Below are positions 8,160 to 17,173 of a stretch of DNA of 64,000 nucleotides, piece by piece (position 1 is the stretch's first letter; every line of letters starts with the position of its first letter). The notes beneath the pieces were generated by a model. It did no database searches and was not told the origin of the DNA. It worked only from the letters and a program-made list of their open reading frames with translations. The position numbers and the translations under genes were made by a program. This DNA comes from an uncultured Candidatus Entotheonella sp. (GTDB lineage: Bacteria > Tectomicrobia > Entotheonellia > Entotheonellales > Entotheonellaceae). The stretch is taken from positions 1,351,300 through 1,415,299 of the forward strand of contig OX639990.1 in the NCBI GenBank assembly GCA_951828535.1, given 5' to 3'.

Positions 8160-9425
8160 ATGGCGCAAAGGCTTCGGGGAAAACCCGTGTGGTTATGGTC
8201 GATCATTGTCGTTCTGGTGAGCATTTGTACGGGCGTGGTGATGGCGAATCGCCACCCGTTCCAAATTGAGCGCTACGAGGACCTCAAGATTTTCACGGAA
8301 GTCCTTTCCTACGTTGAGGCCAACTACGTGGAAGAGGTGGAGCCCGAACGGGTCGTCCACGGCGCCATCCGCGGCATGCTGCGCAGCCTGGATCCGCATT
8401 CGTCCTTTATGCCACCGGAAATGTTCAGCGAAATGCAGGTCGAAACGGAAGGACGCTTCGGCGGTTTGGGCATCGAAATTACGATTCGCGACGACGTGCT
8501 GACCGTGGTCTCCCCTATCGAGGGCACGCCGGCCTTTCGGGCGGGCATCCAGGCCGGCGATAAAATCGTGCTCGTGGAGGGCGAGTCGACCAAGGACATG
8601 ACGTTGATCGAAGCGGTGAAGAAGCTTCGAGGCCTCGAAGGCACGGAGGTGACGATCGGCATCCTGCGCCCAGGGTTTGCCGAACCCAAGGATTTCACCA
8701 TTGTCCGCGCGGTCATTAAGATCCAAAGTGTGCGATGGACCAAGCTGCCCGAGGATGTGGGGTACATCAAGGTGCGAAGCTTCCAAAAAACCACCGTGAA
8801 GGAGGTGAAGGAAGCCCTGCAGGAGCTTGAGTCACAAGACATTTCAGCCCTCATCCTTGACCTCCGCAACAATCCGGGCGGCCTCTTGGACCAGGCGATC
8901 GCGGTGTCCGAGGTCTTTCTGGAAGATGGCAAACTGGTCGTTTACACCAAGGGGCGTCTGAGTAATCAGAATATGAAGGGGTTCTCGAAAGGCGGGGACA
9001 TTTGGTCCAACCAGCCGCTGGCCATTCTGATCAACGGCGGCAGCGCCAGTGCTTCCGAAATTGTTGCCGGCGCCTTGAAGGACTGGGACCGCGCCACCCT
9101 CATCGGCACGCAGAGCTTCGGCAAGGGCTCGGTGCAAACGATCATTCCGCTCAGCGACGGCTCAGGCTTGCGTCTGACGACGGCGAAGTATTACACCCCC
9201 AACAACGCCGAAATTCATGGCAAGGGCATTACGCCGGATATCGTTGTCGAACTGGAACCGCTGACCGAGTCCGACGAGCCAGGATCAGAACAGCGCAGCC
9301 GGCGTCAGATGGAGTTGCCGGGTGAAGACCTGTCCGGCGACACGCAATTGCAAAAGGCTTTTGACTTTCTCACCGACAAAATGACAGAAAAGGAGAAGGC
9401 GGCCCAGGCCGAACCGCAGGAGTAA
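8160..9425 (+). CDS. ctpA: Carboxyl-terminal processing protease (S41A family)
   Basis: A 421-residue periplasmic serine protease. Residues 11-29 are an uncleaved signal or membrane anchor. A PDZ domain follows (about 95-180, with GRFGGLGIEI and AGIQAGDKIV), then the S41 protease core. The Ser/Lys dyad is visible as Ser297 in GGSASASE and Lys322 in SFGKGSVQ, 25 residues apart as in the plant D1 protease. LDLRNNPGG is the usual substrate-binding strand. Such enzymes trim or degrade envelope proteins from the C-terminus and often act on peptidoglycan hydrolases. ATG 8160 follows AAAGGAAAATCCCAA. tsaD starts 56 bases downstream, an arrangement also seen in other deep-branching Gram-negative groups. 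Confidence 0.93.
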   Translation: MAQRLRGKPVWLWSIIVVLVSICTGVVMANRHPFQIERYEDLKIFTEVLSYVEANYVEEVEPERVVHGAIRGMLRSLDPHSSFMPPEMFSEMQVETEGRFGGLGIEITIRDDVLTVVSPIEGTPAFRAGIQAGDKIVLVEGESTKDMTLIEAVKKLRGLEGTEVTIGILRPGFAEPKDFTIVRAVIKIQSVRWTKLPEDVGYIKVRSFQKTTVKEVKEALQELESQDISALILDLRNNPGGLLDQAIAVSEVFLEDGKLVVYTKGRLSNQNMKGFSKGGDIWSNQPLAILINGGSASASEIVAGALKDWDRATLIGTQSFGKGSVQTIIPLSDGSGLRLTTAKYYTPNNAEIHGKGITPDIVVELEPLTESDEPGSEQRSRRQMELPGEDLSGDTQLQKAFDFLTDKMTEKEKAAQAEPQE

Positions 9426-9481
9426 CTCGCGGTCCACACATCTGGGTAGCGCTGGGTCGGCGCCCCTGACGGAATCCCACC

Positions 9482-10576
9482 ATGCTCACCTTGGGAATCG
9501 AGACCTCGTGCGACGAAACGTCCGCTGCTGTTCTGGCGGACGGCCACGATGTCCTCGCCAACATCATTTCCTCACAGCACAGTATCCACGCGGCCTATGG
9601 GGGCGTGGTTCCGGAACTGGCCTGCCGGAGCCACACGCAGAACATCCGACCCGTGGTTGAAGCCGCACTGGTGCAGGCAGACGTGACGCTGCGCGACATC
9701 GACCTGATTGGCGTCACGCAAGGTCCGGGGCTCGTCGGCGCGCTTTTGATTGGTTTGAGCTTTGCAAAATCCTTGGCCTACGGCTTGGGGAAGCCGTTAG
9801 TCGGCGTACATCATCTGGATGGCCACGTCAGCGCCATCTACCTCGGGGACGAATCCGTGCCGTGTCCATTCGTCGCCTTAGTGGTCTCCGGGGGGCATTC
9901 AGACCTGTATTATTGCCCGCAAAGGGGGCGATACGACGTGCTGGGACGAACGCGCGACGACGCTGCCGGCGAATGCTTCGACAAGGTTGCCAAGATGCTC
10001 AGTTTGGGCTACCCTGGAGGTCCGGTTGTCAACCGCTTGGCAGAGCATGGGAACCCTGCAGCGATCCATTTCCCGCGCGCCATGCAGCGACGGAACAACC
10101 TGGACTTCAGTTTCAGCGGCGTGAAAGCCGCTGTCCGATCTTACCTCCTCGACGTAAGCGACCTGCACGGTCAACGTATTTTTCAGGACGATTCCTTTTG
10201 GCCGCTACCTGATAGCCCACAATGGGAACAAGACCGTAACGACATTCTGGCCAGCTTCCAGGAAGCGGTTGTTGATGCCTTGGTAAGCAAAACGATTCGA
10301 GCCGTCGAACAGACAAAGGCTGAAGCCATCGCCGTGGTAGGCGGGGTGGCCTGCAACACGGTGCTTCGGCGGCGGATGGCTTTGGCGGGAGAATCGTTGG
10401 GTTTGCCGGTTCTCTTTCCACCCCCTATTTTGTGTACCGACAATGCCGCCATGATTGCCGCGGCGGCGGCTTTCCGATACGAGGCTTGCAGGGAACTTTA
10501 CCAGTACCCTGCCTTTCTCGATCTTGACGCGTGTCCCAACCTGGGTATTTCGGAAACGGTTTCCGTCTCCACATAG
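9482..10576 (+). CDS. tsaD: tRNA N6-adenosine threonylcarbamoyltransferase
   Basis: A 364-residue member of the TsaD/Kae1 family of ASKHA-fold enzymes. It transfers the threonylcarbamoyl group from TC-AMP to A37 of ANN-decoding tRNAs, with TsaB and TsaE. Visible signatures are LGIETSCDETSAAV at the N-terminus, the metal-binding histidines in ACRSHTQN and GVHHLDGH, the nucleotide loop VVSGGHSDL, and CTDNAAMIA with the C-terminal metal Asp. Length is slightly above the usual 335-345 because of an insert around DLHGQRIFQDDSFWPLPDSP (residues ~225-250). Start ATG 9482 gives the conserved N-terminus directly. Partner genes tsaB, tsaC and tsaE are not in this window. Confidence 0.97.
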   Translation: MLTLGIETSCDETSAAVLADGHDVLANIISSQHSIHAAYGGVVPELACRSHTQNIRPVVEAALVQADVTLRDIDLIGVTQGPGLVGALLIGLSFAKSLAYGLGKPLVGVHHLDGHVSAIYLGDESVPCPFVALVVSGGHSDLYYCPQRGRYDVLGRTRDDAAGECFDKVAKMLSLGYPGGPVVNRLAEHGNPAAIHFPRAMQRRNNLDFSFSGVKAAVRSYLLDVSDLHGQRIFQDDSFWPLPDSPQWEQDRNDILASFQEAVVDALVSKTIRAVEQTKAEAIAVVGGVACNTVLRRRMALAGESLGLPVLFPPPILCTDNAAMIAAAAAFRYEACRELYQYPAFLDLDACPNLGISETVSVST

Positions 10577-10682
10577 ACGGGTTCACTCGCGAAGAGTGCC
10601 GTAGAGCCCGGGGCGATAGGAGCAGCGAGCGCTGCTTGGGATGTGATGGTTGCCTGTTTCTCAAGGGAGGAGGTTTTCGGAT

Positions 10683-11063
10683 ATGTTCAGTAAGTGTGTG
10701 GTGGTTTTCGTGACGACGGCAGTAGCGGCACTGGTCGGTCTTTCCGGTCTTGCCGAATCGGCGGATATCGAAGCCGGCAAGACGCTTTATGAGCAACGCT
10801 GCGCACCTTGCCACGGGCCGGACGGCAAAGCCAACACACCGACCGCCAAAGCCTTGCAGCCCTCACCGAGGGACCACACCGATGGGGGCTACATGAACGC
10901 GCTGTCGGACCAACACCTGTTCAGGGTCATCAAAGAAGGCGGTCCCGCTATTGGCAAATCCCCCATCATGCCGCCGCAGTTCGACTTGAAAGACGATCAA
11001 TTGCAGAACCTCGTGGCCTTTCTACGAACGCTCGCGGTCCCGCCGTACCAAGGCGGCAATTAG
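10683..11063 (+). CDS. Small periplasmic cytochrome c
   Basis: A 126-residue single-haem class I cytochrome c. A signal peptide covers residues 1-27 (cleavage near AESA). The haem site is C40-AP-C43-H44 in YEQRCAPCHGPDG, and the distal ligand is probably Met96 in SPIMPPQF. The helical end LQNLVAFLRTLA is typical of cytochrome c555/c553-like and cbb3-associated domains. It probably shuttles electrons in the periplasm, but no oxidase gene lies nearby. The start chosen is ATG 10683 after GGGAGGAGG. An in-frame start 11 codons upstream would spoil the signal peptide. Confidence 0.9.
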   Translation: MFSKCVVVFVTTAVAALVGLSGLAESADIEAGKTLYEQRCAPCHGPDGKANTPTAKALQPSPRDHTDGGYMNALSDQHLFRVIKEGGPAIGKSPIMPPQFDLKDDQLQNLVAFLRTLAVPPYQGGN

Positions 11064-11407
11064 GGCCTGTTAACACCGAACAGAGGCTCAGTAAGACTCC
11101 ATCCCACTCGCTCGCTACGGAGCGGACAGGTCAAACACCTCGCAAGGGCACAAGCCACAAGTTCCTGCCCGCTCCGGCAGCGCAATAACCCGTCCTGGTT
11201 ACGGACCGCAAATACGAAGGCAACGAGGCACATTATCTCATATATTGATGTTGTTGGGTTTTACGCTCGTTGTTCCAATCTCAGGGTCGGTCGACCCACA
11301 GCAGTATGACCGCAAGGTATTGACCACCGAAGCGATCAGTCCCACCGCTTGCGATAACGAAACACGAATGCACGCTGAGTGCTGAACAACGCCCGCCATT
11401 TTAGGAT
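11064..11407. other. Intergenic region before rnpB
   Basis: About 340 bases with no convincing reading frame or tRNA. The rnpB promoter must lie near the right end: CATTTTAG at 11397-11404 is a possible but poor -10, and no good -35 accompanies it. Confidence 0.4.
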
Positions 11408-11845
<438 letters not shown>

Positions 11846-11975
11846 TCCTGAACTATAACCCGCCTTTATGTTTCCTCGCGCATTGGCCCATCGCCGAGTT
11901 TCTTTCATACCTCCCCAACGCACCGTCAGAATGGCGCATAAGACCCATGATTTCAGAGGTGTCGAAATTTACCCC

Positions 11976-12004
11976 TTGACGGGTATCAAGGTGGTTCCTA
12001 TATT
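11976..12004 (+). promoter_or_regulatory. Sigma70 promoter of the dcw cluster
   Basis: TTGACG (11976-11981), a 17-base spacer, then TATATT (11999-12004). Transcription would start near 12011, right at the MraZ boxes and about 60 bases before mraZ. Confidence 0.8.
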
Positions 12005-12012
12005 TGCCCGTG

Positions 12013-12037
12013 TGGGAGAAAATGGGATGAAGTGGAG
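12013..12037 (+). promoter_or_regulatory. MraZ operator boxes
   Basis: Three direct repeats with a 10-base period: TGGGA (12013), TGGGA (12023) and TGGAG (12033). MraZ is known to bind tandem TGGGN boxes separated by 5 bases in front of its own gene and repress the dcw operon. The third box deviates from the consensus. Confidence 0.82.
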
Positions 12038-12073
12038 TGAAATGCCTCAATAGTCCTAAAAGGACGGCCTGTT

Positions 12074-12523
12074 ATGTTAGTGGGGGAATACGATCTCAGC
12101 CTGGACGAAAAGGGTCGCTTAAGCGTACCCGCAGGGCTGCGTCACATCCTGCACGAACTCTACGGTCCTGAGGACGGGGGACTCCTGTTCATCACCAGGT
12201 ATTTTGAGAACTGCTTGGTCGTCTACCCCAAACCCGTTTGGATGGATATTCAGGAACAGGTGAATGAGCTGCCAAGCGATGCCAAGGCCCGCTCTTTCAC
12301 ACGCAGCTTTTACTCCAGCGCCTCGATGTTGTGCCTGGACCGGCAGGGGCGCATGCTGCTTCCGCAGAAGTTGCGACATTGCGCCGGCATCGGCTCCGAG
12401 GTTCACATGGTGGGTGTTGGGAGGAAACTCGAATTATGGTCTCCGACCCGCTGGGAGGCTTACGAAGCAAATCAGCCGACCGATTTCGAGTCCCACGAAC
12501 ATATTGCGGCTCTCAAGCTGTGA
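12074..12523 (+). CDS. mraZ: Transcriptional regulator MraZ
   Basis: A 149-residue DNA-binding protein that controls the division and cell wall cluster. It has the two SpoVT/AbrB-like half-domains of the family, marked by DEKGRLSVPAGLR (residues ~12-24) and DRQGRMLLPQKLR (~93-105). MraZ forms a ring-shaped oligomer and binds the TGGGN repeats in front of its own gene, which are visible at 12013-12037, so autorepression is likely. It is the first gene of the cluster and overlaps none of its neighbours. rsmH starts 12 bases after its stop. Confidence 0.96.
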   Translation: MLVGEYDLSLDEKGRLSVPAGLRHILHELYGPEDGGLLFITRYFENCLVVYPKPVWMDIQEQVNELPSDAKARSFTRSFYSSASMLCLDRQGRMLLPQKLRHCAGIGSEVHMVGVGRKLELWSPTRWEAYEANQPTDFESHEHIAALKL

Positions 12524-12534
12524 GGCAAGCCCCG

Positions 12535-13494
12535 ATGGACGCCGCGCCACTCGTCAAACATTGCGCTGTCATGAAACAGGAGGTGCTCAGCCATTTGCTG
12601 AGCCCCAGCCCCGCGGTCTATGTGGACTGCACCCTGGGCGGCGGCGGGCATAGCCGCGCCTTGTTGGAGGCGAGTGAGGCATCAAGCATGGTGATCGGCA
12701 TCGATCGCGATCAAGACTGCATCGCCGCAGCGCGTGACTGGGGGAAGCCGTGGAGTCAGCGATTGTTGGCGCGGCATGGAAATTTTCGTGACCTTGGGGA
12801 GATATTGCAGGCGTGCGGGCACCCACGTGTCGACGGCATCCTCTTCGACCTCGGGGTATCGTCGCATCAGTTAGACACTCCCTCGCGCGGTTTCAGCTTC
12901 CGTCAAGACGGTCCCCTCGACATGCGCATGGACACCCGTCAGGAGGCCACCGCCAGCACCCTCATCAATCAGGCTTCCGGTGAGCAGTTGAGGGCCATCT
13001 TCCGCACCTTGGGGCAGGAACGCTGGGCCGGGCGAATTGCCAAGGCGATCGTGACTGTGCGTGGCAACTCAGCCATCACGCGCACACGGCATTTGGCCGA
13101 CCTCGTCGCTCAAACCATCCCACGAGCCGCTTGGCCCCCCCGCATTCACCCTGCCACGCGCGTCTTTCAAGCCCTCCGCATAGCGGTGAATCACGAACTG
13201 CCGGCTCTGTCCGATGCCTTGCCGCAAGCGGTAGCGGCGCTGCGCGGTGGCGGCCGCCTCGGTGTCGTCGCCTTTCATTCTCTGGAAGATCGTCAAGTTA
13301 AGACATTTATTCGCCAGCAGGCACAAGGGTGCCAGTGCCCGCCTCGCCTGCCCCAATGCTGCTGTGGCCAACGACCGCAATTGAAAATGCTGACGCGTAA
13401 GCCGCTTGCTCCCCAGCCCGAGGAGCAAGTATCCAACCCGCGCAGCCGGAGCGCGCGATTTCGAGTTGCGGAAAAACTGGACATCGAGAACTAG
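12535..13494 (+). CDS. rsmH: 16S rRNA m4C1402 methyltransferase
   Basis: A 319-residue SAM-dependent methyltransferase that modifies N4 of C1402 in 16S rRNA. The SAM-binding motif is VDCTLGGGGHSRALLE, followed by the family hallmark FDLGVSSHQLDTPSRGFSF and PLDMRMD. Near the end VVAFHSLEDRQVK and the CxCPP/CCCG cysteine cluster (QCPPRLPQCCCG) are typical. The frame is open upstream into mraZ, but ATG 12535 (MDAAPLVKHCAVM) fits the family N-terminus and follows GAGGCAAG. It is the second gene of the dcw cluster, with ftsL 3 bases after its stop. Confidence 0.97.
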   Translation: MDAAPLVKHCAVMKQEVLSHLLSPSPAVYVDCTLGGGGHSRALLEASEASSMVIGIDRDQDCIAAARDWGKPWSQRLLARHGNFRDLGEILQACGHPRVDGILFDLGVSSHQLDTPSRGFSFRQDGPLDMRMDTRQEATASTLINQASGEQLRAIFRTLGQERWAGRIAKAIVTVRGNSAITRTRHLADLVAQTIPRAAWPPRIHPATRVFQALRIAVNHELPALSDALPQAVAALRGGGRLGVVAFHSLEDRQVKTFIRQQAQGCQCPPRLPQCCCGQRPQLKMLTRKPLAPQPEEQVSNPRSRSARFRVAEKLDIEN

Positions 13495-13497
13495 ACC

Positions 13498-13872
13498 ATG
13501 AAAAGCCAACAACAGGCATCAGACACGGTACGACGGCAGCGCCAGGAACGCATTATGGGCAAGCCGACAATCTTCGTCCTGTTTTGTTGCACAGTTGCGA
13601 TGCTAGGAGGCATTTTGATCTACCTCTGGCCGCAGATGCGGCTTGTAGATATGGGCTACCGCGAAGGCGTTCTTCAAAAACAACGCGTAGAAGCCTTGCA
13701 GCGCCAGGAGGAGTTGCGCCTGGAACTCGTCTCGCTGAGTCAACTATCTCGTATTGAAGAGATCGCTACCAAATTTCTTGGTTTGCGAATCCCTCAGAGC
13801 ACCCAGATCATTTACGTGCGTTCGCAGCACAACCCCCAACACGACCCCCCAACAGTAACGAGGGAACCATGA
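13498..13872 (+). CDS. ftsL: Cell division protein FtsL
   Basis: A 124-residue bitopic membrane protein with a basic cytoplasmic tail (1-22), one membrane segment (about 24-44, TIFVLFCCTVAMLGGILIYL), and a periplasmic leucine-zipper-like coiled coil (QRVEALQRQEELRLELVSLSQ). FtsL forms the FtsQLB complex that activates FtsWI. Sequence conservation in the family is low, so the call rests on length, topology and position between rsmH and ftsI. Its stop overlaps the start of ftsI (ATGA). The Pro/His-rich tail after residue 108 is unusual. Confidence 0.9.
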   Translation: MKSQQQASDTVRRQRQERIMGKPTIFVLFCCTVAMLGGILIYLWPQMRLVDMGYREGVLQKQRVEALQRQEELRLELVSLSQLSRIEEIATKFLGLRIPQSTQIIYVRSQHNPQHDPPTVTREP

Positions 13873-15629
13873 GGCGCGTCAGGTATTCCACAGGCTATAA
13901 CCGCCCACGGCTGTATCTCGTCGTGGGTTTTTTTGGTCTTGGTTTTTTGGCAATACTGGTGCGGTTGACCGTTGTTCAGGTTGGGCAATACACCTACTGG
14001 CGAGATTCGGCGGAGGCGCAGTATGGGCGTCGGATTACCGTGGCGCCAGTGCGGGGCAGCATTTACGACCGGCGCAACAATGTCCTGGCCTCCAGCATCC
14101 CAGCTCCCTCCGTTTTTGCGGCGCCGCGCGAAGTCAGACAACCCGGTGCCACGGCACAAAAGATAGTCAGCATCTTCCCATCCCTCTCCCGAAGCCGCCT
14201 TGAGCAGCAACTCACCTCTAAGGCTTCCTTTGTGTGGCTGGCGCGTCAGGTATCGCCGGAAAAGGTATCAGCATTGGAAGCTCTGGAGCTCCCCGGCATT
14301 CATATAATGAAGGAAACGCGCCGGATTTACCCCAGAGGCATTATGGCGGGTTCCACGATAGGCTATGCCGGAGTCGACGAGCAGGGTCTGGGGGGCTTGG
14401 AACGCCAATACGATGACGTATTGGCGGCACAGCCGCTTCGCACCAATGGAACACGGGACGCGCGGGGTCGGACCGTGAGCTTTGACCAGGCAGCCCACGC
14501 GGGGCCACCTCGTGGGGCAGACCTTCACCTGACGCTTGATATGCGGCTGCAACACTTCGCGGAGAAGGAACTTGCCCAGCAGGCGGAGGCGATAGGCGCT
14601 CGCAGCGGTCTGGTCATTATCATGGACCCGTACACGGGCGGTATCCTCACGCTGGCATCTTATCCCTTCTTTAACCCGAACGACTATCGAAACAAAGAGC
14701 AACGTGCCTGGCGGCGCAACCGAGCCGTCACCGACCCCGTAGAGCCTGGCTCCACCTTCAAGGTTGTTGCGGCGGCGGCGGCGCTGGAGGAGAAAACCCT
14801 TAACCTGGACGAGGTTTTCTTCTGCGAAAAGGGCCGGATGATACGCAACAATCGCGTGTTGCGGGATCATAAGCCATTCGAGTTCCTCACCTTTCCAGAG
14901 GTGATGGAAAACTCGAGCAACATCTGCATGGCCAAAGTAAATGAACGGATCGGCTCCGAGCAGTTCTACGAGTACATCAGGCGCTTCGGGTTCGGCGAGA
15001 AGTCCCTTATCGACCTGCCGGGTGAGCATCCCGGCGGAATTCGCCACCCGGAGGATTGGTCGGCCCTGTCGCACGATTCGCTGACGATTGGACAGGAAAT
15101 CATCGTGACGCCGGTGCAATTGGTCACCGCCTTTTCCGTCATCGCCAACGGCGGCTGGCTATTACGGCCACGCCTTGTTGACCGCATAGTCAAGGGCGAC
15201 TTGGAGCAGACGTTCAAGCCCGAGCGCCGCCGTCGTATCCTGTCGCAGCAGACGGCGAACCGCCTCACCTCAATCCTGGTCGGCGTTGTTGAGCGGGGCA
15301 CGGGCACCCAGGCCGCCTTGGACGGCTACTTGGTGGCTGGGAAGTCCGGCACCGCACAGAAGGCCGAAAACGGCCGCTACAGCCACAGCAAAGTTGTGGC
15401 TTCTTTTATCGGCTATGCCCCGGCTGAGGCGCCGCGGTTCGTGATGCTCATCATGTTCGATGAACCGAAGAAAAAGCAATGGGGCGGCTCAGCAGCAGCA
15501 CCCGTGTTCCGCCGCATTGCGGCACAGGCGCTTCACCATTTGCAGGTCCCACCCGGCAGGATCCGTCCGGCGATCGAAGACAATTACATCGCCAACCGCA
15601 CAGAAGAACTGAGTCTGGCAGAGCGCTAA
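13869..15629 (+). CDS. ftsI: Peptidoglycan transpeptidase FtsI (PBP3)
   Basis: A 586-residue class B penicillin-binding protein that crosslinks septal peptidoglycan with FtsW. It has an N-terminal membrane anchor (about 15-37), a PBP dimerisation domain starting at APVRGSIYDRRNNVLA, and a transpeptidase domain with all three active-site motifs: Ser295-TF-Lys298 (EPGSTFK), Ser349-S-Asn351 and Lys492-SGT. The C-terminus (QALHHLQVPPGRI) is short and there is no PASTA domain, so it is the FtsI rather than SpoVD type. The start overlaps ftsL by 4 bases. Confidence 0.97.
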   Translation: MRRVRYSTGYNRPRLYLVVGFFGLGFLAILVRLTVVQVGQYTYWRDSAEAQYGRRITVAPVRGSIYDRRNNVLASSIPAPSVFAAPREVRQPGATAQKIVSIFPSLSRSRLEQQLTSKASFVWLARQVSPEKVSALEALELPGIHIMKETRRIYPRGIMAGSTIGYAGVDEQGLGGLERQYDDVLAAQPLRTNGTRDARGRTVSFDQAAHAGPPRGADLHLTLDMRLQHFAEKELAQQAEAIGARSGLVIIMDPYTGGILTLASYPFFNPNDYRNKEQRAWRRNRAVTDPVEPGSTFKVVAAAAALEEKTLNLDEVFFCEKGRMIRNNRVLRDHKPFEFLTFPEVMENSSNICMAKVNERIGSEQFYEYIRRFGFGEKSLIDLPGEHPGGIRHPEDWSALSHDSLTIGQEIIVTPVQLVTAFSVIANGGWLLRPRLVDRIVKGDLEQTFKPERRRRILSQQTANRLTSILVGVVERGTGTQAALDGYLVAGKSGTAQKAENGRYSHSKVVASFIGYAPAEAPRFVMLIMFDEPKKKQWGGSAAAPVFRRIAAQALHHLQVPPGRIRPAIEDNYIANRTEELSLAER

Positions 15630-15683
15630 GGTTGGTGAACAGGCACACGACGGCACAAACCGCAGACAGGGGGCAACACGGTT

Positions 15684-17171
15684 TTGGAAACGAGTCGTGA
15701 TCTGGCAACCCTGATATCCGAGCTTCCTGGAGAGATCCTGACGGGCAGTGCGCATTGCCCAGTCGAGCAACTCATAACGGACTCACGCCAGGTGCAGCGA
15801 GACACCCTGTTCACCGCCCTGAGGGGGACGCGGACGGACGGGCACCTCTTTCTCACCGAAGCGCTCGACAAGGGCGCCAGCGTGCTTGTCGTTGAGGAAT
15901 TGCCTGCCACGCTGTGGCTCAGGGTACAGGCGGAGGGGCAGACGGTCATCCGAGTACCGGATTGCCATCAGGCGGTAGCGGTGTTGGCCAGCGCTTACCA
16001 CCAGCACCCGGCGCGCCAGTTGTCTCTGATCGGTATCACCGGGACAAACGGCAAAACCACCACGGCCTACATTGTGGAAGCTATCCTGCAAGCCGCCGGA
16101 GAGTCTGTCGGTATGCTGGGCACAGTGGATTACCGCATTGGGGCGAAGCGCCTGCCGTCGCCGCAGACCACCCCCGATGCCCCACTGCTGCACGATCTGT
16201 TGTCTCAAATGGTCGCTGCGGGCACGCGTTATGCGGTGATGGAAGTTTCAAGCCATGCCCTGACGCAAGAGCGCGTGCGAGGATGCCCTTTTGTAGTGGC
16301 CGCATTTACCAACTTGAGTCGTGATCATTTTGATTATCACGGTTCCGAATCGGCCTACTTCAATGCGAAGGCGCGGCTGTTTCGAGACCTCGAAGCGGAG
16401 TGGCACGTTCTAAATCTCGACGATCCATACGGACGTGCTCTCCTCCGGACGTCCCACGCCCGTCCACTAACCTATGGCCTCGCCAGTTCTACCAGCCTAA
16501 AGCCCCATGCTGCCCACCACGGCCTCGACGGGATTCGCTTCGTTTTGCCGACTTCCGAAGGGCCTCTCGCCCTGAGTTCTTCTCTCGTGGGACGTCACAA
16601 CATTTACAACCTGCTCGCCGGCATCGGTATCGCGCAGGCTTTGGGCATAGACGCGGGGGCGATTCGACAAGGCGTCGCACAGCTCCACAATGTCCCAGGC
16701 CGGTTAGAGCGCGTCGACTGCGGGCAGGATGTGACCGTGTTCGTGGATTACGCGCATACACCCGCGGCATTGGAGCAGGTTCTGCGCCTGGTGCGGGCCG
16801 AAACCGTCGGCCGCTTGATCACCGTCTTTGGATGCGGCGGCGATCGCGATCCCGGCAAACGCCCGCTCATGGGCCAAGCCGCAACCACCATCAGTGATTA
16901 CACGATCATCACCTCCGACAATCCCCGAACCGAAGACCCCCAGCGCATCATCGACGACATCGTCGATGATCTGACCGCACCCTCGTCCAGCTATACCGCC
17001 ATCCCCGACCGCCGCCAAGCCATTGAACAGGCGATCGCCAGGGCAAAGGCGCAGGATACCGTTGTCATCGCCGGCAAAGGTCACGAGGACTACCAGATCA
17101 TTGGTCAACAACGTTGCCACTTTGATGACCGGGAAGTGGCACGAGCAGCCTTTCACAGGATAAAGCGATAG
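15684..17171 (+). CDS. murE: UDP-MurNAc-tripeptide synthetase MurE (meso-DAP adding)
   Basis: A 495-residue Mur ligase that adds the third amino acid to UDP-MurNAc-L-Ala-D-Glu. The N-terminal domain has LITDSRQVQRDTLFTALRG, and the ATP loop is ITGTNGKTTTAYI. Near residue 415 lies SDNPRTEDP. The DNPR motif is known to mark meso-diaminopimelate specificity, which predicts A1-gamma-type peptidoglycan. The start is a TTG at 15684 after ACAGGGGG, and the preceding gap to ftsI (54 bases) has no better start. Confidence 0.97.
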   Translation: METSRDLATLISELPGEILTGSAHCPVEQLITDSRQVQRDTLFTALRGTRTDGHLFLTEALDKGASVLVVEELPATLWLRVQAEGQTVIRVPDCHQAVAVLASAYHQHPARQLSLIGITGTNGKTTTAYIVEAILQAAGESVGMLGTVDYRIGAKRLPSPQTTPDAPLLHDLLSQMVAAGTRYAVMEVSSHALTQERVRGCPFVVAAFTNLSRDHFDYHGSESAYFNAKARLFRDLEAEWHVLNLDDPYGRALLRTSHARPLTYGLASSTSLKPHAAHHGLDGIRFVLPTSEGPLALSSSLVGRHNIYNLLAGIGIAQALGIDAGAIRQGVAQLHNVPGRLERVDCGQDVTVFVDYAHTPAALEQVLRLVRAETVGRLITVFGCGGDRDPGKRPLMGQAATTISDYTIITSDNPRTEDPQRIIDDIVDDLTAPSSSYTAIPDRRQAIEQAIARAKAQDTVVIAGKGHEDYQIIGQQRCHFDDREVARAAFHRIKR

Positions 17172-17173
17172 TT

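Noticed and set aside
11310-11345. TTGACC near 11321 as a -35 for rnpB
   Set aside because: No matching -10 at the right distance, and it is about 85 bases from the RNA's 5' end.
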